A stretch of 64,000 nucleotides of DNA from JACDAN01 sp963827705 (GTDB lineage: Bacteria > Actinomycetota > Thermoleophilia > Gaiellales > Gaiellaceae): contig CAWHBN010000017.1 of assembly GCA_963827705.1 (NCBI GenBank), positions 1 to 64,000 of the forward strand. The letters are read 5' to 3'. This document shows positions 33,033 to 41,369 of the stretch, piece after piece. Position numbers and translations under genes: made by a program. The notes below the pieces were generated by a model. That model made no database searches. It was not told where the DNA came from and saw only the letters and a program-made list of their open reading frames with translations. The first letter of the stretch is position 1. Each line of letters begins with the position of its first letter.

Positions 33033-34304
33033 GTGCCGTACCAGTCCGCGCTGAGCGTCGTCGCGCCGGTTCGGGACGGCGCCGCCGACGAGCTCGACCG
33101 GTTGCTCGCAGAGATGGGGAACGGGGTCGCCAACGGCGAGGTGATCGACTTCGGAGCCCTGTCCGGCGTCCACTTCGCGCGGATCGTCGTCGTGCCCGCC
33201 GACACCGACCACGGCGGACGGCCGCTGCCGGCGAACCTCGTCTACCTCGCCGACCTCGACGTGTCTCCGGAGGAGCACCTGGCCGAGCTCGCGGGTAGCG
33301 CCGGCGAGGGCGTCGACCGTGTCTTCGGCCACTGCGAGGGCTACCCGGCCGGGACGCCGGGAGAGCCGGAGCGCCTCGGCTGGCTCCGGAGCCGCGTCGC
33401 GCGCGCACCGGCCACCTACGTGAACACCCGCGGCCGGACGAAAGAGCAGATCGTGCGGGAGGCCGAGCTGCGCGAGGCGGTGAGCGACTTCCTCGACCAC
33501 CGACCCGACCTGCGCGAGCGGCAGCCCCGCGCGGTGCGCGATGCGATCCGCAAGTTCGTCGGTGGGGAGCCGGGTCTCAGGTGGGCGCTCGAGCCGGCCG
33601 ACCGCCCCAGCCTCGGCGCGCGTATCCGCGAGTGGGCGCACCTTGCCTGGGTCGGCCTTCTCGTCCTGATCGCGCTGCCGTTCGCGCTCCTCGCTGCGCC
33701 GGTGTACGCCTTTCTCCTTCGCAGGCACGAGAAGCGCGATCCCGCGCCACACAACCGGGCGGACGAGGCCACGGTGCTCGGGCTCGCGGCGCTCGAGGAC
33801 CACCTGCCCATGAACCCGTTCACCGCGGTCGGCCAGGTCAAGCCGGGGCCGTTCAGGAAGGTGACGATCAACGTGATCCTCTACCTCCTGAACGCCGTCA
33901 CGCGCCACCTCTTGAAGCCGGGCGACCTCGTCGGCGTGAAGACGATCCACTTCGCGCGCTGGCTCTTCCTGAACGACCGGCGCCAGGTGCTGTTCGCAAG
34001 CAACTACGACGGCAGCCTCGAGAGCTACATGGACGACTTCATCGACAAGATCTCCTGGGGGTTGAACCTCGTCTTCACCAACGGGATCGGCTATCCGCGG
34101 ACCCGCTGGCTCATCAAGGACGGCTGCCGGGACGAGCTCGCCTTCAAGGATTATCTGCGGCTCCACCAGGCGCCGACGCTGGTCTGGTACCCGGCATACG
34201 GGCGGCTCAGCACGCAGAACGTCGCGGCGAACGAGCGACTCCGGAAAGGTCTGCACTCGGACCTGCGGGGGGACCGCGAGCGGGAGTGGGTCCAGGCGCT
34301 GTGA
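33033..34304 (+). CDS. Unrecognised 423-residue membrane-associated protein with internal duplication
   Basis: GTG start. Two related alpha/beta pieces bracket the protein: FGALSGVHFARIVVVPADTD with LVYLADLDVSPEEHLAEL, and VGVKTIHFARWLFLNDRRQV with LFASNYDGSLESYMDDFIDK. The shared HFAR and [VL]..A..D patterns suggest a duplicated ferredoxin-like (dimeric alpha/beta barrel) fold as in DyP peroxidases. A strong membrane helix WVGLLVLIALPFALLAAPVY lies between them. Its stop overlaps the start of the DyP peroxidase (GTGA). It could be the membrane partner of that peroxidase. Confidence 0.7.
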   Translation: MPYQSALSVVAPVRDGAADELDRLLAEMGNGVANGEVIDFGALSGVHFARIVVVPADTDHGGRPLPANLVYLADLDVSPEEHLAELAGSAGEGVDRVFGHCEGYPAGTPGEPERLGWLRSRVARAPATYVNTRGRTKEQIVREAELREAVSDFLDHRPDLRERQPRAVRDAIRKFVGGEPGLRWALEPADRPSLGARIREWAHLAWVGLLVLIALPFALLAAPVYAFLLRRHEKRDPAPHNRADEATVLGLAALEDHLPMNPFTAVGQVKPGPFRKVTINVILYLLNAVTRHLLKPGDLVGVKTIHFARWLFLNDRRQVLFASNYDGSLESYMDDFIDKISWGLNLVFTNGIGYPRTRWLIKDGCRDELAFKDYLRLHQAPTLVWYPAYGRLSTQNVAANERLRKGLHSDLRGDREREWVQAL

Positions 34305-35669
34305 CCCTCGAGCGCGCCGACATCCAGGGACTCTTCGCGCGGGGCTACTCGAACCTCAGCCTGGCGAGCTTCATCCTCCTCGGGCTTCGAGGACGACGGC
34401 TCGGGCCGGAGGTGGCTCGGCGACGCCCTGGCCGGGATCACCACGTCGGAGGACCGGCCGGAGCGCCGCGCCGTCAACGTTGCGTTCACCGCCTCTGGAC
34501 TGAGCCGTCTCGACGTCGACCGTGAGACCCTGGGGCACTTCTCCAGCGAGTTCGTGTCGGGCATGACGGCGCCGCACCGTCGGCGGATCCTCGCCGACGA
34601 GGGCACGAGCGCCCCCGAGCGCTGGGACTGGGGCGGGCCTGGCACGGCAACAGTGGACGGCGTCCTCCTCCTCTATGCGACCGACCGTGCGGAGATCACG
34701 GCACTCGAGGAGGAGCAGACGGCGCTGTTGCGCCGGCACGGCGTCCAAGTCCTGCACCGGCTCGGAACCTCGGATCTCGACGGCTTCGAGCCGTTCGGCT
34801 GGCGCGACGGCGTCTCGCAGCCGCTCGTCGAGGGCCTCGGCAAGACGGGCCCTGAGAACCTCACCGTCAAGGCAGGCGAGTTCGTCCTCGGCTACCCGAA
34901 CGAATACGGGCTCCTGACCGGGCACCCGCCGCTGGGCCGCAACGGCAGTTACCTCGTCTTCCGGCAGCTGGCCCAGGACGTCCGCGGATTCTGGCGCTAC
35001 CTCGACGGCGCGACACGGACGGCAGACGGGGCCGAGGATCCGGCGGCCCGAGTGCGCCTCGGCTCGAAGTTCGTCGGCCGCTGGCCGAGCGGCGCGCCGC
35101 TCGTGCTCGCGCCCGAGGCGGACGAGCCCGCGCTCGCCGAGGAGAACGACTTCCGCTACCACCGCGACGATGCTCGCGGCGCCCGCTGTCCCGTCGCCTC
35201 GCACATCCGGCGGTCGAATCCGCGCGACTCGCTCGACCCGGATCCCGGCTCCGACGACTCGCTGGAGCTCAACCGGCGGCACCGGCTCTTGCGCCGCGGC
35301 CGGGAGTACGGCTCGCCGCTCACGACCGAGCAAGCACTTCACGCCGAGGACGACGGCGAGCCGCGCGGCCTCCACTTCATCTGCCTGAGCGGGAACATCG
35401 CCCGCCAGTTCGAGTTCGTGCAGCAGACCTGGCTGAACAACCCGAAGTTCGCCGGGCTCTACGACGACGCCGACCCGCTGGTCGGCCCGTCCGAGCCGTT
35501 CGGGGGCTGCTTCACCGCTCCCGGCGAAGGAATCCGAGAGCGCTACAAAGGCGTGCCGCGCTTCGTGACCGTGAAGGGCGGCGCCTACTTCTTCATGCCG
35601 GGGCTGGCGGCGCTGCGCTCCCTGGCCGGCGCCGAGCCGGGGAACTCCTCGTCCCCCGTCGGCTCGTAG
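34301..35669 (+). CDS. DyP-type heme peroxidase, one frameshift near 34384
   Basis: GTG start in a GTGA overlap: VTLERADIQGLFARGYSNLS. A GGG run after ASFILL shifts the frame; removing one G gives EDDGSGRRWLGDALAGITTS and RRAVNVAFTASGLSRLDVDR. Later come the distal motif GFEPFGWRDGVSQPLVEG (the GxxDG Asp and nearby Arg region) and the proximal His in CPVASHIRRSNPRDSLD. FGGCFTAPGEGIRERY and the C-terminal FVTVKGGAYFFMPG are family-typical. Repaired length is about 455 residues. It uses H2O2 or organic hydroperoxides, which the alpha-dioxygenase next door could supply. The last 84 bases overlap the catalase-like gene on the other strand. Confidence 0.83.
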
Positions 35670-36889
35670 TGCTCCACGTCGTTCTTGCGCTGCCGTAGGC
35701 GCGAGAGCTCGTAGTACATCCGCTTCCGCGCCCGGCTCTGGTTTCCGAGCGGCCGGTGCTCCGGCACCGAGTGCCAGGGGTTGTACGTGAGGATCCGAGC
35801 GAAGTCGAGCTGCTCGGGAGAGTCGAACGTCTGCTTCGGGATGCGGAGTAGAGCAGCCGGCACGCGCGGCGACAGCCGCGGCGGCCAGAGGACGGCGTTG
35901 TTCTCGATCGGCATCCGGTGCGGGTCGGTCTGGAGCTGGAGCGTGATGTCGAACTCGACGTTCTGCTCCCGAAGCGTCTTCGCCATCGCGTTGCGGAGGT
36001 AGTCGTCCGGCGGGCGGAGCGGGAGGCGCGGCACCCGGCTCCGCTTGCGCTTGCGGGCCAGGAACGCGTACTGCATCGCCTGCCCGTCGCCGAGGAGGTA
36101 CGGCACGCACGAGAAGTAGTCGCCCTCGAGCGGGCTCGTTTGCGTCTTCGTCCAGAGGAACTGCATCAGCGAGTCGAGCAGGTGCGGCTCGCGCAAATTC
36201 AGGAAGTAGAAGATCGGCGCGTTCTTGTAGCTCCACGCCTGCAGCCGGGCGTTCGCGCGTGTGTCCGGCGTGACGAAGGTCGGAGTCGAGACGCAGATCA
36301 GGTCCTGCGTGCCCTGTTCGTCCTCGAGCAGCTTCGGCCCCGGGACGCCCATGAGCTTGATGCTCATGCTCATGAAGCCGACGTCGTCGATGTCGCGGGT
36401 GATGTACGGCCCAGGCCCCGAGAACCGGACCCAGGCGCGGTACGTGCGTCCCGGCTCGGCGAAGATCCCCCGCCGCATGTGCTCGGGGAGATCGTCGCGC
36501 ACCGTGAAGTCGGCGCGGACGATTCCGTGGGTCTTCGTGTTCCCGCCGCGCTCGTAGTAGCCGGGTTTCCAGAGCCGAGCCATCTGTGCCTCGAATGTGT
36601 CGATGATCGCCTGGAGGCTCTTCTCCTCGTCCGGCCGGATCCGCTCCTCGGCGATCGCGAGGCCCTCGTCGGAGCGCCGCAGGTTGATCAGCCAGGTGAA
36701 GAGCCGCGTGAGCGGCTCCCGGAGCAGCCAGTCCACCGCCGGCCGGAAGAAGGGATCGACGCGCCGCTCGACGTGGACTATGAAGATCCCGGCGCGGCTG
36801 ATCGCGTCGAGGACGAAGTTGCCGGTGTCGGGCGGCGGCAGGCCGTAGCCGCTACCCCGAAGCGCCGCCTCCTCCTCGCGGGACCTCAG
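35585..36889 (-). CDS. Catalase-like heme protein (small catalase-related family), probable CTG start
   Basis: The catalase core appears in THGIVRADFTVRDDLPEHMR (distal His in THG), YRAWVRFSGPGPYITRDID, and SMSIKLMGVPGPKLLEDEQG. The C-terminus reads WHSVPEHRPLGNQSRARKR. The usual NNTP segment, with the distal Asn, reads VSTPTF. The normal RxFxY proximal motif is not in the usual context; RKRMY near the C-terminus may or may not serve. Homology-like coding extends upstream of GTG 36736 without a stop to CTG 36889, which forms CTGA with the upstream stop, giving 434 residues. It may act as a fatty hydroperoxide lyase or isomerase rather than a catalase (inference). Confidence 0.72.
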   Translation of the reverse strand: MRSREEEAALRGSGYGLPPPDTGNFVLDAISRAGIFIVHVERRVDPFFRPAVDWLLREPLTRLFTWLINLRRSDEGLAIAEERIRPDEEKSLQAIIDTFEAQMARLWKPGYYERGGNTKTHGIVRADFTVRDDLPEHMRRGIFAEPGRTYRAWVRFSGPGPYITRDIDDVGFMSMSIKLMGVPGPKLLEDEQGTQDLICVSTPTFVTPDTRANARLQAWSYKNAPIFYFLNLREPHLLDSLMQFLWTKTQTSPLEGDYFSCVPYLLGDGQAMQYAFLARKRKRSRVPRLPLRPPDDYLRNAMAKTLREQNVEFDITLQLQTDPHRMPIENNAVLWPPRLSPRVPAALLRIPKQTFDSPEQLDFARILTYNPWHSVPEHRPLGNQSRARKRMYYELSRLRQRKNDVEHYEPTGDEEFPGSAPARERSAASPGMKK

Positions 36890-38001
36890 GCGGGGTCGTC
36901 CTCGTCCTCGTCGGCGTCACGGCGGCGGCTTTTCGACGAGGACGGCCCAAGAGTGGGGGCGATCGTCTGCTCCGCCTTGCCGAGGATCACGTTCGTGAAG
37001 CGCTCGTTGAAGCCGGCGAGGAACGCCAGGCTGCCGTAGTAGAAGAACCTCTCCCTCGGCGTCTTGGACGCGAGGTCGATGCTCAACAGGCCGCTCTCGA
37101 CGACGAAGAACAGCACCACACCGAAGATGGCGCCGATGAACGGCCTGAAGCTTCCGAGCCGTCGAATCGTCGAGCGGCCGACCTCGTAGTCGACGCGGAA
37201 CGAGTTCGAGCTCATGCGCATCAGCACGCTGATGAACGCCCCCATCGTCCCGGCGACGAAGCAGAGGAAAAAGGTCTGCGTCGTCAGCGTGTTCGGCGGG
37301 TCAAAGCGGTCGCCCAACCAGAGCGCGAGCGCTAGCCCAGTCCCCAGCGCAGCAGAGACGGCCGCGCCGGCGACCATGCCCCAGAAGTAGACGATCCGCG
37401 CCGCCTTCGTCGCGGCGCGCGCGTAGTAGCGCTCGATCTCGATCAGCTCTTCCGTCTGGGATCGAACGACCTCTTTGACCGCTGCCTTGTCGGTCCGGCC
37501 GCCGGTCCGCTCGATGAAGCCGAGCAGGTGGCTCTCCACCGTGTAGAGCCACTGCATCGCGATCCGCTCAGAGCTGCCGCGCAGCACCTCGGAGACCTTG
37601 ATCGCAAGCGTGTCGCAGTGGTGCAGCAGCTCGGCGATCGCCGACTCGCGGGCGAGCCAGTCGGTGACGCGGTGGAGACGGATCCGACAGTCGTGGTCGC
37701 TGCGCAGCTGCGCGAACCACCCGTTCTCCTTGATCGTCAGCGCGACGGCCGACGGCCGTTTGGTCGACCAGTAGGAGTGGACGAGCTCGCCTTCCTCCTC
37801 CTGGAAATCCTTCAGAAGCCGGCGGTAGTGATCTTCGGCCGGGCCTTCCACGCACCCCCCGCGTTCCCACGCGTAATGCGCGCGCACGAGCTCCGGAAAC
37901 GACACGCCGCCCGCATGCGCGACGGCGAAGGCCTCCTCCGAGGCGACGGCGCCGTCTGTGGCGTATTCCACGCCGGCGTTCTGTGCGGTTGCGTCCACCA
38001 T
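36886..38001 (-). CDS. Predicted four-helix membrane protein with large cytoplasmic domain
   Basis: A 371-residue protein. The N-terminal ~190 residues are soluble and helical with several His/Cys (SDHDCRIRLHRVTDWLARES, IAELLHHCDTLAIKVSEVLR). Then come membrane helices VYFWGMVAGAAVSAALGTGL, TQTFFLCFVAGTMGAFISVL, FIGAIFGVVLFFVVESGLLS and the region FFYYGSLAFLAGFNERFTNV, and a charged tail rich in Asp and Glu. The repeated GFNERF..VI pattern is found in some DUF-type membrane proteins of unknown role. Its stop overlaps the likely CTG start of the catalase-like gene, so the two are coupled. Confidence 0.75.
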   Translation of the reverse strand: MVDATAQNAGVEYATDGAVASEEAFAVAHAGGVSFPELVRAHYAWERGGCVEGPAEDHYRRLLKDFQEEEGELVHSYWSTKRPSAVALTIKENGWFAQLRSDHDCRIRLHRVTDWLARESAIAELLHHCDTLAIKVSEVLRGSSERIAMQWLYTVESHLLGFIERTGGRTDKAAVKEVVRSQTEELIEIERYYARAATKAARIVYFWGMVAGAAVSAALGTGLALALWLGDRFDPPNTLTTQTFFLCFVAGTMGAFISVLMRMSSNSFRVDYEVGRSTIRRLGSFRPFIGAIFGVVLFFVVESGLLSIDLASKTPRERFFYYGSLAFLAGFNERFTNVILGKAEQTIAPTLGPSSSKSRRRDADEDEDDPA

Positions 38002-38137
38002 GGTCTCTCTCGAGCCCCGGGCCGCAGAACCGGCGTCTCAGCCGAGAGTACGCCGATCATTCGTCGTGTCAAGCGCGGCTCCTGCCGAGCGTCCCGTGAT
38101 TGACAGGGATGGGACAAGTCGGTAAGCACGCTGCGGG

Positions 38138-39019
38138 ATGGATGCCCCGCCTCCATCGCGCAAGGAGGCGCTCGCCGAGCGGGTCGCGACCGCTCGCGAG
38201 CGCGTCGAGGCGATGCCGGGCGCGCCGCTCGTCCGCGAGGTCATCGAGACCGAACGGGACCTGGGCGGCGGGCTGATCGCAGGAGGCGTCGCCTTCCGCA
38301 TCTTCCTCTGGCTGGTGCCGCTCGGTCTCGTGGTCGCGGCGTTGCTCTCGTTCTGGGTCGAGCACAGTGAGGACGCGCTCGAGGACGTCTCACGCGACTT
38401 CGGCATCGGTGCTGCCGCCTCAGAGTCGGCGGCTCGCGCGCTCCAGAGCAGCGACCGGAATGCCGGCCTCGTGCTCGCGGTCGCCCTCGCGGCGCTGGCG
38501 TGGTTCTCCCTCGGCGCCGTTCGGGCACTGATTCTCGCCCACGCCCTCGCCTGGCAGCTCAAGCCGCCCCGGATCCGGCGGCCGTTTCGCGTGATCGCGG
38601 TCTTCAACGGCCTGTTCGTCGGCTACACGGCCCTGTCACTGGGGCTGGCCTGGCTACGGGAGCACCTCGGGACGATCTCGATCCTGGGAACCGCTCTCAC
38701 GCTTGCCGCCACGACCGGGGTGGCGCTGACCGCGATGTGGCTGCTCCCGAGGCGCGCGACGACCGTCCGCGAGCTCCTCCCCGGCGCACTGCTCGTCGCC
38801 GTCGGGGCGCAGCTGATCCAGATCGCCGTGGTCTTCTACTTCGCTCCCCGGCTCGGGCGCTCCGAGGAGACGTACGGCGCGCTCGGCACCTCGGCCACGC
38901 TGCTCGTCTGGCTCTACGTGATCAGCCGGCTGATCACGGGCGCCGCGTTTCTCAACTCGACGCTCTGGCTGCGCAACAACGAGGCGAACCCGTCAGCCGC
39001 GTCGAATCCCGACGCGTGA
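38138..39019 (+). CDS. YihY/BrkB-family inner membrane protein
   Basis: A 293-residue protein with six hydrophobic segments. It has REVIETERDLGGGLIAGGVA, FRIFLWLVPLGLVVAALLSF, LAWFSLGAVRALILAHALAW and the conserved end ETYGALGTSATLLVWLYVIS with LITGAAFLNSTLWLRNN, typical of YihY/UPF0761. Earlier called virulence factor BrkB or 'ribonuclease BN', its real function is unknown. The stop overlaps the following gene's GTG start (GTGA). Confidence 0.88.
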   Translation: MDAPPPSRKEALAERVATARERVEAMPGAPLVREVIETERDLGGGLIAGGVAFRIFLWLVPLGLVVAALLSFWVEHSEDALEDVSRDFGIGAAASESAARALQSSDRNAGLVLAVALAALAWFSLGAVRALILAHALAWQLKPPRIRRPFRVIAVFNGLFVGYTALSLGLAWLREHLGTISILGTALTLAATTGVALTAMWLLPRRATTVRELLPGALLVAVGAQLIQIAVVFYFAPRLGRSEETYGALGTSATLLVWLYVISRLITGAAFLNSTLWLRNNEANPSAASNPDA

Positions 39020-40914
39020 GAGCTCCCTTCCTCTTCGTACTCGTCGCGGCGGCCGCGCTCGTCGCGGCGCCGGGTGCGCTCGCAGACCTCGCCGACGAGC
39101 GCGAGCTCGCCGAGCGCTACGCGCCGGTCGTGCGGCTCGTGGAGCAGGAGGAGGAGTGCGGCCATGGGGAGCCGTACGAGCCGATCGACGTCGACATCCT
39201 TTTCGACGAGCGGACGGTGGCTCTCCGAGGCCCGTGGAATCCGGTCGATCTCGTCAAGATCGCGCCCGTCGCCGCCGACCTCGACGGCCTCTACCAGTAC
39301 CACCTCGACTTCCCGGGCAACGCGCTCGACCCGGGCTGCGACTACGAGCTCTGGGGCCGCCGGATCGGCGAGGGGAGCGAGCCGACCGTCTACGCCCATG
39401 TGGTCGGCGATCCCGGCCACCCCGGCAAGCTCGCGCTCCAGTACTGGCTGTTCTACGTCTACAACGACTGGAACAACCTGCACGAGGGCGACTGGGAGAT
39501 GATCCAGCTCGTCTTCGAAGCCGGGGATGCGCGCGAGGCGCTGTCGCAGGAGCCGGTCTCGATCGGGTACAGCCAGCACGAGGGCGGCGAGGCCGCGAGC
39601 TGGGACGACGAGAAGCTCGAGCTCGTCGACGGGCGGCACCCCGTCGTCTATCCCGCCGCCGGATCGCACGCCAATTTCTTCGACGAGGCGCTTTACGTCG
39701 GCAGCTCCGCTCAGCAGGGCGTCGGCTGCGACGACACGAGGGGACCGCACGACGAGCTCCGGCCGAAGGTGAAGACGATCCCGAGCGAGTCCGGCGCGGC
39801 GAGAGAGGCATTCCCGTGGATCGGCTACGAGGGTCGCTGGGGCGAGCTCCAGGAGGCGTTCTTCAACGGGCCGACGGGACCCAACGACAAGCTCCAGTGG
39901 ACGGAGCCGATCGCCTGGTCCGAGGAGTGGCGCGACCGTGCGTATGGCGTTCCGACCGGCGGCGTGCTCGGGACGGGCGCGACCGACTTCTTCTGCGACG
40001 CGGTCTCCGCCGGCTCCGTGGGGCTGATCCGGCTCCTCCGAGATCCGCTTCCCGTCCTGATCGTGCTCGCCGTCCTCCTCGGGCTTCTGATCTTCGCGGC
40101 CGTGAAGGCCACTTGGACACCGGTCGCGCCGCTGCGCGTCGGGCGACGCCGAGCGTGGGGCCAGATCCTGTCCTCCGCGAGCCGGATGTACGTCGGTCGC
40201 CCGCTGCTGTTCCTCGGGATCGGCCTCTTGCTGATTCCGATCATGCTCGTGATCACGCTGCTTCAGGGGCTGCTGCTCGCCGTCGAAGGCCGCGGCGAGG
40301 GCGCCGGTGCGCTCGTGCTGCTGGCGGTCTTGATCGGCACGACGCTGACGCTGCTCGGCCTTGCGTTCGTCCAGGCTGCCACCGTCTGCGCGCTCGTCCG
40401 CGTCGACGACGATCGCGACGTCAACCCTGTCGAGGCGTACAGGCTGGCGCTGACGCGGGCCCGTGCGCTCCTCGGCGCGTCGGGCCTCCTCGCCGCTGCC
40501 TGGATCACGCTCAGCGCGACAGGGATCGGGCTTCCGATCGCCGTCTGGCTCGGCGTCCGCTGGTCGCTCGCGGCGCAGGTGGTCGAGGTCGAGGGCCGTC
40601 GTGCGGTCGACGCCTTGCGGCGAAGCCGCGAGCTGGTGGGAGGCCACTGGCTGAAGGTGGCTTCCCTCGTCGGGGTCGGCACTGCAGTCGCGCTTGCCGC
40701 AGGGCCGCTCCTCGGCGCGCTGCTGATCCTCCTCACGGATGCGCCGCTCGCGCTGCTGAATGTCGTCGCAGGTGTGGTGTACGCGCTGACGATGCCCTTC
40801 GTCGCTCTGGTGACTGCGTACATGTACTTCGACGCGCGAACGCAGCACGAGCTCGAGCCCGCCGACGAGCCGGACGAGCTGCCCGCCGAGATCGAGGTGC
40901 GTCCGGCGACGTGA
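39016..40914 (+). CDS. Secreted Vps62-type domain fused to a multi-pass membrane domain
   Basis: GTG start in a GTGA overlap, then signal peptide VRAPFLFVLVAAAALVAAPG. Residues ~30-310 resemble the eukaryotic/bacterial Vps62 domain: ERYAPVVRLVEQEEECGHGE, LALQYWLFYVYNDWNNLHEG, DWEMIQLVF, VVYPAAGSHANFFDEALYVG. After one membrane helix (LPVLIVLAVLLGLLIFAAVK) follow about five more in a GDPD-membrane/DUF-like domain: WGQILSSASRMYVGRPLLFL, ALRRSRELVGGHWLKVASLV. At 632 residues it is a two-part extracellular-plus-membrane protein. Function unknown. Confidence 0.78.
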   Translation: MRAPFLFVLVAAAALVAAPGALADLADERELAERYAPVVRLVEQEEECGHGEPYEPIDVDILFDERTVALRGPWNPVDLVKIAPVAADLDGLYQYHLDFPGNALDPGCDYELWGRRIGEGSEPTVYAHVVGDPGHPGKLALQYWLFYVYNDWNNLHEGDWEMIQLVFEAGDAREALSQEPVSIGYSQHEGGEAASWDDEKLELVDGRHPVVYPAAGSHANFFDEALYVGSSAQQGVGCDDTRGPHDELRPKVKTIPSESGAAREAFPWIGYEGRWGELQEAFFNGPTGPNDKLQWTEPIAWSEEWRDRAYGVPTGGVLGTGATDFFCDAVSAGSVGLIRLLRDPLPVLIVLAVLLGLLIFAAVKATWTPVAPLRVGRRRAWGQILSSASRMYVGRPLLFLGIGLLLIPIMLVITLLQGLLLAVEGRGEGAGALVLLAVLIGTTLTLLGLAFVQAATVCALVRVDDDRDVNPVEAYRLALTRARALLGASGLLAAAWITLSATGIGLPIAVWLGVRWSLAAQVVEVEGRRAVDALRRSRELVGGHWLKVASLVGVGTAVALAAGPLLGALLILLTDAPLALLNVVAGVVYALTMPFVALVTAYMYFDARTQHELEPADEPDELPAEIEVRPAT

Positions 40915-41297
40915 CACCCACCTTCTCCTCTCCTGACGATCTCCCGCCGCCGACGGGCTACAGCCACGTCGTCAGCCTCCCTCCCGGCCGGCTCGTGTGG
41001 ACCTCCGGCCAGGTGCCGATCGACGCCGACGGGAGGCTCGCCGAGGGGTGGGAGGAACAGACTCGAACGGCGTTCGCGAACGTGGGCCGCGCGCTCCGAG
41101 CTGCCGGCGCCGACTGGCCCAACGTCGTCAAGCTGACCATCTTCGTCGTCGACGTCTCCGAGCTCGCGACGATCCGGGCGGTGCGCGACGAGTTCGTGAA
41201 CGCCGCCCGGCCGCCGACGAGCTCGCTCGTCCAGGTCGCGGGCCTCTTCCGGCCCGACGTGTTGATCGAGGTCGAGGCCGTGGCGCACCTGCCGTAG
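40911..41297 (+). CDS. RidA-family enamine/imine deaminase (second copy)
   Basis: GTG start in a GTGA overlap gives VTPTFSSPDDLPPPTGYSHV, then VWTSGQVPIDADGRLAEGWE, TRTAFANVGRALRAAGADWP, VVKLTIFVVDVSELATIRAV and the conserved Arg end of RPPTSSLVQVAGLFRPDVLI. All RidA motifs are present in 128 residues. Unlike the copy at 19909, it is intact and sits at the end of a membrane-protein operon rather than in a degradation operon, so it probably serves general detoxification of reactive enamines. Confidence 0.88.
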   Translation: MTPTFSSPDDLPPPTGYSHVVSLPPGRLVWTSGQVPIDADGRLAEGWEEQTRTAFANVGRALRAAGADWPNVVKLTIFVVDVSELATIRAVRDEFVNAARPPTSSLVQVAGLFRPDVLIEVEAVAHLP

Positions 41298-41369
41298 ACG
41301 CTGGCGATCGCTGAACCGATATGGGAGGATCGGCCGGTAAGGCCGTCACCGCAGGAGGGGAGAGAGCTC

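Noticed and set aside
38914..40917. Long antisense open frame opposite the Vps62 fusion gene (667 codons)
   Set aside because: Composition is rich in Arg, Asp, Glu and Val without any domain pattern; the plus-strand gene has signal peptide, motifs and coupled neighbours.
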